Of a stretch of 64,000 bases of DNA, positions 47,682-56,089 are shown one piece after another. The stretch covers positions 372,001 to 436,000 of the forward strand of contig CAVTCJ010000003.1 of NCBI GenBank assembly GCA_963733145.1. The letters are read 5' to 3'. The notes beneath the pieces were generated by a model. The model saw only the letters and a program-made list of their open reading frames with translations. It was not told the origin of the DNA and made no database searches. Made by a program: the position numbers and the translations under genes. How positions within the stretch are numbered: position 1 is the first letter of the stretch; each line of letters opens with the position of its first letter. This stretch comes from JAHIKV01 sp963733145 (GTDB lineage Bacteria; Planctomycetota; Planctomycetia; Pirellulales; Thermoguttaceae).

Positions 47682-48887
47682 ATGCGAGCTCGATTATACA
47701 TACTGGCGGCGGCGTTGATCGTTTGTCTTCCGGCGTTGGCCGCCGAAGCCCCGCCGCCCGGTCCGCCTGAATTGGCCGTGATCGGTCCCAAACCCAAACC
47801 GATCGTGCCGCCGACGAACGCGGAGATCAAACGGTCGATCGACCGTGGCGTCGCCTTCCTGCTGAAGCGGCAGAACAAGGACGGCTCCTGGGGCTCGGCG
47901 AACATCACCCGGCCCGAGGAAATTTACGCCCCGGTGCCCGGCGCCCACCAGGCCTTTCGGGCCGCGGTGACGGCGATGTGCATCTCGGCGCTGATCGAAG
48001 CCGGCGGCCAGGATCCCCAGGTGGTCCACGCGCGGGAGCGGGGCGAGGATTGGCTGTTGGCGCATCTCTCGAAGGTCCGCCGCGCCACGCCCGACGCCAT
48101 CTACAACGTCTGGTCCCACGCCTACGGCATCCAGGCCCTCTCGAAGATGCTGGCCGAGAAGCCGAAAGACGCCGAGCGCCGCGACCGGATTCGGGCCCTG
48201 ATCGGCCAGCAGTTGGACCTGCTCGATCGCTATGAGATGGTCGGCGGCGGCTGGTCATATTACGATTTTCTGGCGGGCACGAAAAAACCCTCCGACGCCA
48301 GCTTCAGCTTCGTCACGGCCGCCGTACTCGTGGCGCTGCACGACGCCAAAGAGGCGGGCGTGAAAATCCCGCCGCGGCTGGTCGAGCGCGGCGTCGCCTC
48401 GCTCCTGCGGCAGCGCCTTTCCGACTACTCCTATCTCTACGGCGAGTATCTGAAGAATCAGCCGCGGCGGACGATCAACCGGCCCGGCGGCAGCCTCGGC
48501 CGCTCGCAGGCCTGCAACGTGGCCCTGCGGCTGTGGGGCGACAAGACTATCACGGACGACGTGCTGAAGACCTGGCTCGATCGGCTCTTCGCCCGCAACG
48601 GCTGGCTGAGCATCGCGCGGAAACGGCCCGTGCCGCACGACATCTGGTTCAACGTGTCGGGCTATTTCTTCTACTTCGGCCACTACTACGCGGCCCGCTG
48701 CATCGACCAGCTTCCGCCCGACCAGCGGGCGCCGTTCCAGGCCCAGCTCGCCCACGTGCTGCTCCATCTGCAAGAGAAGGACGGCTCGTGGTGGGACTAT
48801 CCGCTCTACGATTATCATCAGCAGTACGGCACGGCGTTCGCGCTGATGGCGTTGCAGCGGTGTTTGCGGAGCCCAACTGGCCGCTGA
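47682..48887 (+). CDS. Secreted prenyltransferase/squalene-cyclase-like toroid protein
   Basis: 401 residues from ATG 47682, with AAGGA at 47670-47674. A Sec signal (LYILAAALIVCLPALAAEAP) leads to repeats typical of the alpha-alpha toroid superfamily: IDRGVAFLLKRQNKDGSWGS, SHAYGIQALSKMLAEKP and LHLQEKDGSWWDYPLYDYHQ. Secreted members without known activity are abundant in planctomycetes; the DxDD cyclase motif is absent, so catalysis is doubtful. The stop TGA (48885-48887) lies inside a family D palindrome, which therefore defines the last codons (TGR). It is not clear whether the original protein ended here. Confidence 0.85.
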   Translation: MRARLYILAAALIVCLPALAAEAPPPGPPELAVIGPKPKPIVPPTNAEIKRSIDRGVAFLLKRQNKDGSWGSANITRPEEIYAPVPGAHQAFRAAVTAMCISALIEAGGQDPQVVHARERGEDWLLAHLSKVRRATPDAIYNVWSHAYGIQALSKMLAEKPKDAERRDRIRALIGQQLDLLDRYEMVGGGWSYYDFLAGTKKPSDASFSFVTAAVLVALHDAKEAGVKIPPRLVERGVASLLRQRLSDYSYLYGEYLKNQPRRTINRPGGSLGRSQACNVALRLWGDKTITDDVLKTWLDRLFARNGWLSIARKRPVPHDIWFNVSGYFFYFGHYYAARCIDQLPPDQRAPFQAQLAHVLLHLQEKDGSWWDYPLYDYHQQYGTAFALMALQRCLRSPTGR

Positions 48888-48950
48888 AGCGGCCAGCCCT
48901 TGTACGAGCCGCTCTACTGGCCGCTTCAGCGGCCAGTTGAGCGGCCAGTT
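48876..48950. repeat. Family D REP-like palindromes, right-hand side of the RAYT gene
   Basis: Two inverted copies, CTGGCCGCTGAAGCGGCCAG (48877-48896) and CTGGCCGCTTCAGCGGCCAG (48917-48936), plus a half copy at 48941-48949. They start inside the end of the toroid protein gene and end at the 3' end of the transposase gene. Confidence 0.92.
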
Positions 48951-48951
48951 G

Positions 48952-49542
48952 TTAATCTCTACGATTCTGATAGCGTTTGTAAGGTACTCCTTCCAAAAAA
49001 GCCCGCAACTCCAAAGCGCGACGGACTCCCCGTTCCAGATCAATCGCAACCCGCGTATGCCGATATTCGCGCCAATCTCGGCACAAGCCGTGCCGAACGC
49101 TTTGCGTCAACACGTAGCGATAAGCCAGGCGGCATTGCTTTTCGTCGCGGATGCAGCCGTCGAAATAATGCTGATGTCCCCCGTCTCCCCAAAACGGCAG
49201 CAATCGCTCGGGCAGAATATCGTTTACCAGCTTGGCTATCGACCCGTGAACCCGCTGCATCATCGTTTTCAGCTTCTCGCCGGACTGGCAATAGCCGAGC
49301 GAGTGGTAGTGGTTGTCGACGATCGAAGTAACCCACGGGATGAACTGCGCTGCATGTGTGTAATGCTCGAACCGATCCCAAAAGATTGCTTTCGCCGTTT
49401 CGGATGAGAAGGCGGGGAAGCGGTCACGGCATCTGGCGGTGAGGAAGTACACCTGATGGTCCCGATACCCATGTTCAAAGCGGCGCCGGCCTTTGTAGAA
49501 TGGCCCGCTGGAATGCCGCGATTTATCGGTCCAAGAGGTCAT
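48952..49542 (-). CDS. REP-associated tyrosine transposase (RAYT)-like Y1 protein
   Basis: 196 residues from ATG 49542 behind AAAGGT. It shows the Y1/IS200-like transposase fold of RAYTs: HGYRDHQVYFLTARCRDRFP, a HUH-type pair in VDNHYHSLGY (His78, Tyr79, His80), LPFWGDGGHQHYFDGCIRDE with the likely catalytic Tyr126, and YRYVLTQSVRHGLCRDWREY as the end block. RAYTs are single-copy, vertically kept nucleases that recognise and spread REP hairpins. This gene is flanked by family D palindromes at 48876-48950 and 49578-49668, each as facing doublets, and the same palindrome occurs inside polA and fecR. That fits the REPtron layout. Confidence 0.85.
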   Translation of the reverse strand: MTSWTDKSRHSSGPFYKGRRRFEHGYRDHQVYFLTARCRDRFPAFSSETAKAIFWDRFEHYTHAAQFIPWVTSIVDNHYHSLGYCQSGEKLKTMMQRVHGSIAKLVNDILPERLLPFWGDGGHQHYFDGCIRDEKQCRLAYRYVLTQSVRHGLCRDWREYRHTRVAIDLERGVRRALELRAFLEGVPYKRYQNRRD

Positions 49543-49577
49543 ATTGCGGACCTTTCAGATTAATGTACGAGGCCGTT

Positions 49578-49668
49578 CAACTGGCCGCTGAAGCGGCCAG
49601 CCCCTGTTGAGTAGACCATATTTTAAGGGCTGGCCGCTTCAGCGGCCAGTAGGGGCTTCAGCGGCCAG
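49578..49668. repeat. Family D REP-like palindromes, left-hand side of the RAYT gene
   Basis: Facing copies CTGGCCGCTGAAGCGGCCAG (49581-49600) and CTGGCCGCTTCAGCGGCCAG (about 49630-49649), plus a half copy (49654-49668), just upstream of the transposase start. Confidence 0.92.
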
Positions 49669-49696
49669 CAGGAGCGGTTCTGTTCAACCCGGTGAA

Positions 49697-51068
49697 TTAT
49701 TCCATTCTTCCCGGCCAAGTTATCCACGGGCGACCGCCGGGCGGCAACGGAATCTCTGAATCGGCTTCTGGCAGGAATCCTTCCTTGAGTTGCTGCTGCA
49801 ACTCAACGTCGCACGAGGCGATGACCCGCCGGATTTCATCCTCGGGCGCGGGAGAAATGGCCCGCACCGCGTAGATCAGATAATCCACGGCATCGTCGCA
49901 GCGGCCTAACGCGTCTTTGAGAACGTCGAGCAGTTGGGGCAAAGCTACAGCGGCTCTGGGGCCGAACTGCGCCAACGCCCAGGCCACGGTGTCGGTAATG
50001 TCGTGGTCTTTCAGGCTGTCGATCAGCGTCGGAACGGCCGATTCCGGTTTCGCGTGCAATTGTCCCAGGGCATAAGCGGCACAGGCGCGAACCTTCGGCC
50101 TCGACGTTGGCCAGAGAAAGGAGCAATAGCGGAACGGCTTCCGCGGCCTGCGGCCCCAGCCGGGCCAGCGTGCGCGCGGCCTCGGCGCGGATTGTGGGCG
50201 AGCGGTCGGTCAGCCACTCGGCCACGTCCATCGCGGCATTGCCTGCCGCTTCACCGCGCCCCGCCAGTTCCCAAAAGGCCGCAATTTTTTCGCTCCCTGT
50301 TCCGCGTTCCAGGCTGTCGATAAGTTGGTGCGGCGAAGGATTGGAATCGTGACGGTATAGATTCTCGGGCCGCAACAGCGAGTCCTCGGTCGAACGCAGG
50401 TAGTGCAATCCGCTCCGATAGGCGTCGGCCGCGTCTTGCCGCAGATATTCACTCAGGTCCGGCGCCCGGTGGATGCTGAGCCAGGAGTGCAGCGCCAGGG
50501 CGTAGCCGAACATGCGCGACGGAAGGTAACCCTTTCGGACCATCGACCAACTATACGATTGTCCCGAGCTCTCATGAGTCACAAAAATGGTGGCGTTTGC
50601 CGAAAATATGCCCAAGCCGAAGACGATCGGGGTTAAGTCCGTCGTCCATTCCTTATCCTGGTCGCCGTCGAGCAGATTCCGCCCGATGAGTATATGATGG
50701 GCCAATTCGTGGGCCATGGTCGAAGTCAAGGCCACCGGATGTCCCAGATTGGCTTCGGTGACATGCACTACGCCCGATTCGTAATATCCCGCCATTCCCG
50801 TCATTTCCTCCGGGGGTTCGAGCTTCAGTGTCACCTGCGATGGATTGACCTCCATGAATCGGCAAACCTGCTCGAACAGGCTTTGGGCGGCCTTGGGCGT
50901 GGCGTCGAAGGTTTCGCGAAAACGCATTTCGGGCGGCAGAATCGCGCTGCACTGGCTTAGCCGCTTCACGCCGAACTGCTCGCCCAGCCAGCGCAGGCGG
51001 GTTTCGATCCAGGCTTTTTCCCGAACGTCGACCGAACACTTCGGCCTCCCCCATCCGAAAAGCGTCAT
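49697..51068 (-). CDS. HEXXH metallopeptidase-like protein with HEAT repeats, one frameshift
   Basis: About 457 residues. The N-terminal half has TMAHELAHHILIGRNLLD, an HEXXH-type zinc motif (HELAHH) near residue 120, in a domain with DLTPIVFGLGIFSANATIFV. The C-terminal half holds HEAT-like repeats (SPTIRAEAARTLARLGPQAA, EAVPLLLLSLANVEAE, then after a frame change near 50090 AVPTLIDSLKDHDITDTVAW and ALAQFGPRAAVALPQLLDVL). No signal peptide. HEAT repeats suggest protein binding. Substrate unknown. Confidence 0.78.
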
Positions 51069-51145
51069 GCGGTTTCCTTGCTCCTTAAATGAGAGTATCT
51101 TTTGCAGCGATACTGATGCCTATTGACAGTCAGAATGAAATGTAA

Positions 51146-51215
51146 CCGTTTAGCGGCCGACGGTACGTCGGCCTGCGGCGGAACACGGGCCGTCGTGCCG
51201 ACGGCCGCTAAACGG
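51146..51215. repeat. Family I palindrome
   Basis: CCGTTTAGCGGCCGACGG and its complement CCGTCGGC-type arm (ACGGCCGCTAAACGG) with GTACGTCGGCCTGCGGC inside. A closely related copy lies at 55884-55950. Confidence 0.8.
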
Positions 51216-51329
51216 ACGTTGCATTAGTTTGCTGAACATCAATAAAGGGATCACCCTGCCTCTATATTGGCTGGCCATAGTATCGACCGAGCCGCATTTT
51301 AAGGATTGGCCAATTCTTTGACCAGTGCG

Positions 51330-51757
51330 CCGGCTCTCTGGCCTTTTCGCCCAAAATCTGCCACAATACGGACGGAAAGGAGCGTGCCGATGTCCATTAC
51401 CCGCAGGTCTTTCATCCAGGGCGTCTGCGCTATCTGCTGGACACGGCGGGTGGATGCAATCCCGACTTCGATCCCTTCCGCCGGCTGCCGCTCACCTGGT
51501 ATCCGCCGTATCCGGGCGAACCGAGCGACGGGCCGAACTGGGTGAACAGCCACGTGGTGAACATTCCCCAGGAAACGTCGCCCACCCATTTTCATCCGCC
51601 CAAGGCCGTCGGCGGCAGCATACCGCAACGGCAAATCGCCGTACAACGAAAACTTGCTGAACAGCAAGAACTATCGGCGGATCGGGGATTTCTTATAGCC
51701 ATCCGCAAGGGCTATTCCACTTGTTGCGGAGTGAAGAACATTGCACAAGAATACTGA
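51330..51757 (+). pseudogene. Fragment of an unidentified protein
   Basis: One frame reads LAFSPKICHNTDGKERADVH, YPQVFHPGRLRYLLDTAGGC, NPDFDPFRRLPLTWYPPYPG and GPNWVNSHVVN, which is clearly protein-like, then loses quality and stops at 51757. There is no start codon or ribosome site at the beginning. I do not recognise the family. It is probably a truncated gene among repeats. Confidence 0.4.
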
Positions 51758-51809
51758 ACGGATTGCCGGATGACGGTCCGTTGGACCTTATGGCATTCTG
51801 GAACGGTCC

Positions 51810-52051
51810 CTCTCCCCAGGGCGTTGCCCTCGTTGTTGCACACAAGTCGATAGGGTAACCGTTCACGGGGCGGTTGGGGACTGGTCCATTTTTCGGCGGG
51901 AAAACATGTTTTGTGAGTAAAACGTCCTCCGAAAACAGGGACCTGTCCCCTTCCCGCGGCGCTAGGGGGACAGTCCCATTTTCGCGGCGGCTAAGTGTTT
52001 TCCTCAAGCAACGTAACTGGCGCCGCGAAAATTGGGACAGTCCCCTGTGAA
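51810..52051. repeat. Family K hairpin with a solo IS end, then family J hairpins
   Basis: CCCAGGGCGTTGCCCT is followed directly by CGTTGTTGCACACAAG, close to the end of the IS at 14321. From 51868 to 52051 lie inverted GGGGACTGGTCC and GGGACAGTCCC units with CGCGGCG and AAAATGTTT-like parts. No gene is visible between 51758 and 52507. Confidence 0.75.
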
Positions 52052-52173
52052 CGCTTACTCGATAGGCAGGAAGTCGGAAAGACGTTCGCTTACGTTTCTT
52101 TTCTCTAGCCCGGTGTCCGTCCGAAAAAGTATTTGGGCGCCGCAACAAATTAAGTTGCTCGACTGTATGTCCC

Positions 52174-52244
52174 GTAGGAGGCGACTCCTGTCGCCGATTG
52201 TACGGGAAACACGCTTCTATCGGCGACAGGAATCGCCTCCTACA
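52174..52244. repeat. Family L palindrome (GTAGGAGGCGA...TCGCCTCCTAC)
   Basis: GTAGGAGGCGACTCCTGTCG and the facing CGACAGGAATCGCCTCCTAC form a hairpin of about 70 bp; a single arm is near 45735. Confidence 0.8.
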
Positions 52245-52507
52245 ATACCCAATTGGTCGAGTCATTTTGTGGCGGCTACTCAAGGGGAAGAAAGGGGCAT
52301 TCCGCATTATCACCAGTGTTCGTCAAGATATTGCTGATATTCTCCAGGGATCTTTATTATTCGCATCATTCCGGTATAATGTACTCAACTCCGGCCCGCT
52401 GCGCATTCGCGGCGGGCTGAACCGGCGATTTCACAATCCGTTCCAAGTCGGAGCCCCTCCGTCGCACGTCCCGCCCCGTTTCCTGCCTACAATTCGAGGT
52501 ACCCCAA

Positions 52508-54465
52508 ATGCGTACACTTTTGACCAGCGTCGTGATGTGCTGTCTGGCGTCGTCGGCCGCGGTGGCGGCGTTGCCGTGGCCGTTTGATATGAAGGTGGAG
52601 AAGGTCGCAACTGCGGCGGACGCGATTACGGTCACTACGACCGGCGGCGTCTTCGAGTTCCGACCGGCCGCCGGCGAGGTGCTGCTGCGGCAGCGGATCG
52701 GACAGCAGCGGGACGTGGGCCGCCTGCGGCTCGACCCGGCCTTGCTCGCCGGGCTCAAGGTGGTCAAGAAAGATGACGACGCCGTCAAGCTGCACAGCCC
52801 GGGCGGACTCGACGCCACGGTGACTTGCGATTCCGTGCTCCGGCTGGACCGCGGTCACGCCCCGCTCACGGCAACGGCCGTGGGCAGCTTCGCGCCGAGT
52901 TCCTGCGCTCTGAGCGGCCGGGGGTGCTGGCCCTGGACAACGTCGGCGGGTTCGGCGTCTACCCGCTGCCGCAAGTGGCGAAGCGCCCGGCCGTGCAACA
53001 GTCGGAGAAGGGCTTCACGTTCGAGGAGGAGATGCCGGAGGGCGGGACGTTGCTGGTTTGCGTCTGCCCGCCGCGGCCGTACAACTGGAAACAACACGCC
53101 GAGGAGCGGATCGTGCATCAGTTCCCGCAACTGCGGCCGGGCGTGTGGGTCAGCGACGGGACCTCGCCGCGCGGGCTGCCGACGGACGAGGAGTTGGCCG
53201 CGTGGCGGAAATACGCCAAGGTGCTCGTGCTGCACCTGGAGTTTTGGGACGGTTTCGGCGTGCGGCACATCAAGCCGAAAGACCCGGCCCGGTTCAAGCA
53301 GGTGGTGGACCTCGCCCACAAGCTGGGCTATCTGGTGCTGCCCTATTCCTCGCCGTACTACTATCAGCCCACGGTGGAGCCGGGCGGCAAGCTCCGCCCT
53401 GACGCCACGGCCCTCTATCTGGCCGAGGCCAAGTGGCTGTTGGACCAGTACCACGTGGACGGATTGTACTGGGACGGGGAGTTCAACGACATCCTGCAAG
53501 CCTGGGACTGCATCCGCCAGACGCGGAAGCTGCTGGGCGGCCGACGGCTGTACGTGCATTGCACCACGATGCCGCTGCCCTACTGGGACTTGTATTGCCC
53601 CTTCGTGGACACCTGGGCCGACTACCTGCTCCGCGGCGAGGGCATCTACCGGCCGACCGCGGACCAACTCTACGTCCGCTACGTCGTCTCGGGCTACAAC
53701 ATCAGCAACGCCATCGGCGAGTTGTGCTACGACGCCTGCCGCGTGGACCGGACGATGGCCGACTGGGTGCTGCGGTCCAATGCGCGGATTCCCTACTGGC
53801 CCGGCTTGCAGGTCCACGGCGGCCGCAAGTATTTCCTCACGCCCGAGGAGAAGACGGTATTCCAGAACTACTATTTCCCCGCGTCGGAGCGCGTGAAGGG
53901 ACCGGCCGACTACGCCCCGCTGGCCGTCCTGGGCCAAAGGGAGTGGCTGGCCCGCAAGGCGCAGATCGAGGCCGACGTGAAGGCGGGCCGCAAGGCCCTG
54001 GCCGAGTACCTCAAGACGCGGCGCGAGCGGCTCGGACCCAAGGCGGCCGACAATCTGGCGGCCTTCAAGTCCGGCGCCTGCTCCGATTGGGCTCAGCGGA
54101 ACACCGGCCCGCACGGCATCGGCTACCCAATCGAATACGCCACCGACCAAAACCCGGCGACGTATTGGGCGGGGGACCTTCTGCCCCAGTGGCTCGACAT
54201 CGACCTCGGCCGGACCGAGACCATCAGCCGCGTCTGGGTGCAGACGTACTTCGGCGACAAGCGGTACTACCACTACCGGATCGAAGTTTCGGAGGACAAT
54301 CGTTCGTGGCGTAAGGTGGCCGAAAAGACCGACAACGCCCTCTCGACCGAGAAAGGCGACGAGCATCGCTTCGCCCCCTGCAAGGCCCGCTACGTGCGGG
54401 TGACGATCCTCTCGAACAGCGCCAACAACGCAGGGCATATCGTCGAGTTGGGCGTTTACCGCTGA
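52508..54465 (+). CDS. Secreted glycosidase-like protein with F5/8 type C domain, one frameshift
   Basis: About 650 residues. A Sec signal (LLTSVVMCCLASSAAVAALP) and a beta-rich N-terminal domain are joined by one frame change near 52870 to a TIM-barrel-like part (RKYAKVLVLHLEFWDGFGVR, LGYLVLPYSSPYYYQP, YHVDGLYWDGEFNDILQAWD with acidic residues typical of glycoside hydrolase active sites). The end is a discoidin/F5/8C domain (YATDQNPATYWAGDLLPQWL, DIDLGRTETISRVWVQTYFG). It probably cleaves or binds a complex glycan outside the cell. No family number can be assigned by eye. Confidence 0.8.
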
Positions 54466-54525
54466 GGCGAAGGGCACGGCGGTCGTGCCGAATGACGAGT
54501 GAACCACATTACATTTGGAATTGCC

Positions 54526-55851
54526 ATGCCCAAACCGATAATTCTGCTTTCCGTCCCTGCCTTGCGGGAAAAAGACGTCTGTTCGATGCCGAAGCTGCAA
54601 GAGTTGATGGCGGGGGGCGGAATCGCCGAACTGACGCCGAGTTTCCCTTGCGTCACCTGCCCGGTGCAGGCCAATATGACCACCGGCCAGGGCCCGGACC
54701 GGCACGGCGTGGTGGGCAACGGCTTCTACTGCCGCGACAAGCGGCAGGTGGAGATGTGGACCGCGCCAAACGAGTGCATCGAGCAGCCGCAGCTTTGGGA
54801 CCTGCTCTCGCATCACGGCCGGGGGCTGAGCTCGGCCGTCTGGTTCCCACTGCACGCCAAGGGCTGCGAGGCGGATTTCGTCTGCACGCCCGCCCCGATC
54901 CACAATCCCGACGGCTCCGAGTCGCTCTGGTGTTACACGCGGCCGACGGAATTGTACGGCGAGCTGCGCGACGCGCTGGGCCATTTCCCGTTGATGAACT
55001 ACTGGGGGCCGCTGGCCGGTGCGCCGTCGAGCCAATGGATCGTCGATTCGGCGCTCTTCGCCGCCCGGCGTTGGCAGCCCGACTTGTTCTATATCTACTT
55101 GCAGCACCTCGACTACGTCGCCCAGCGGAGCGGGCCGGACGGAGCCGACGCCGAGCGGGCCGTGGCCGAGTTTGACGGGCTGCTCCGGCAACTCGCCGAG
55201 GGCATGGCCGACGCCTACGACGAGCCGCCGCTGTGGATCATCGCCGGCGAGTACGCCATCACGCCCGTCGAGCACGTCTGCTATCCAAACCGCCTGCTCC
55301 GCGAGGCCGGGCTGCTGGCCGTCCGCGAAGAGGACGGCGGCGAACTCATCGACTTCGAGAAGAGCCGGGCCTTCGCGGTGGCCGATCACCAGTTCGCGCA
55401 CGTCTACGTCGCCGACGGCGATCCACAAACCGCCCAGCGCGTGGCCGAACTATTCCGCAACCGGCCGGGCATTGCCGAGGCGCTGGTCGGCACGCAGCGC
55501 GGCCGCTATGCGATGGAACATCCCCGCAGCGGCGAGGTGATCTTGATCTCCACGCCGGAAAGCTGGCAGGCCTACTACTGGTGGCTTGCCGACGATCGGG
55601 CGCCGCGGTTCGCCCGGACGGTCGATATTCACCGCAAGCCGGGCTACGATCCGGTCGAGCTATGCTTTGACCCGGCGACGAAGAGCATCCCCTTGGACGC
55701 GACGTTGGTGAAAGGCTCGCACGGCGCCCCGGCCGTCGATCCCGCGCAGCGGACCGTGCTGCTGGCGTCCGACCCGACGTTGCTGGCCGGGCCGGAAATG
55801 GCCGACACCGACGTGTTCGGTATCGTGCTGCGGCATTTTGGGTTACAATGA
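54526..55851 (+). CDS. Alkaline phosphatase/nucleotide pyrophosphatase family protein (EboF-like)
   Basis: 441 residues from ATG 54526. Motifs: LTPSFPCVTCPVQANMTTGQ with the nucleophile Thr region, GPDRHGVVGNGFY, YIYLQHLDYVAQRSGPD and a metal-binding FAVADHQFAHVY. It has no signal peptide. Such phosphodiesterases occur as EboF in the eboABCDEF cluster, and an EboB-like TatD hydrolase lies 2.3 kb away (58146-58955). Other ebo genes (UbiA prenyltransferase, dehydroquinate synthase-like) are not in the window, so the assignment is inference. GTG 54499 is a weaker alternative start. Confidence 0.85.
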   Translation: MPKPIILLSVPALREKDVCSMPKLQELMAGGGIAELTPSFPCVTCPVQANMTTGQGPDRHGVVGNGFYCRDKRQVEMWTAPNECIEQPQLWDLLSHHGRGLSSAVWFPLHAKGCEADFVCTPAPIHNPDGSESLWCYTRPTELYGELRDALGHFPLMNYWGPLAGAPSSQWIVDSALFAARRWQPDLFYIYLQHLDYVAQRSGPDGADAERAVAEFDGLLRQLAEGMADAYDEPPLWIIAGEYAITPVEHVCYPNRLLREAGLLAVREEDGGELIDFEKSRAFAVADHQFAHVYVADGDPQTAQRVAELFRNRPGIAEALVGTQRGRYAMEHPRSGEVILISTPESWQAYYWWLADDRAPRFARTVDIHRKPGYDPVELCFDPATKSIPLDATLVKGSHGAPAVDPAQRTVLLASDPTLLAGPEMADTDVFGIVLRHFGLQ

Positions 55852-55883
55852 CCGCTGACGGTAGTTCCACATTCGGGCACATT

Positions 55884-56040
55884 GCCGTTTAGCGGCCGTC
55901 GGCACCACGGCCCCATTGGCGGCACAGGCCGTCGTGCCGACGGCCGCTAAACAGGATCGTAGGATGGGACAAGCGAAGTGCGGTCCCACCATGTTTTTCG
56001 CCGTTATTGGTGGGACCGCACTTCGCTTGTCCCACCCTAC
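55884..56040. repeat. Family I palindrome followed by a family A hairpin
   Basis: CCGTTTAGCGGCCGTCGGCA with its facing arm (55884-55952) is joined directly to a full family A hairpin (55955-56040). Together they fill the gap before the heparinase gene. Confidence 0.88.
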
Positions 56041-56089
56041 ACACGCTCCCCTCCCATTCATCCCACCTGTTTCAACCGAGGAGTATCCC

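Noticed and set aside
48952..49542. Reading the Y1 gene as an ordinary IS200/IS605 element
   Set aside because: Only one copy is seen, with no TnpB, and it is framed by REP doublets that occur elsewhere without the gene, which fits a RAYT better.
52855..55428. Minus-strand open frame of over 850 codons
   Set aside because: Opposite two well-supported plus-strand genes, with low-complexity composition and no family motif.
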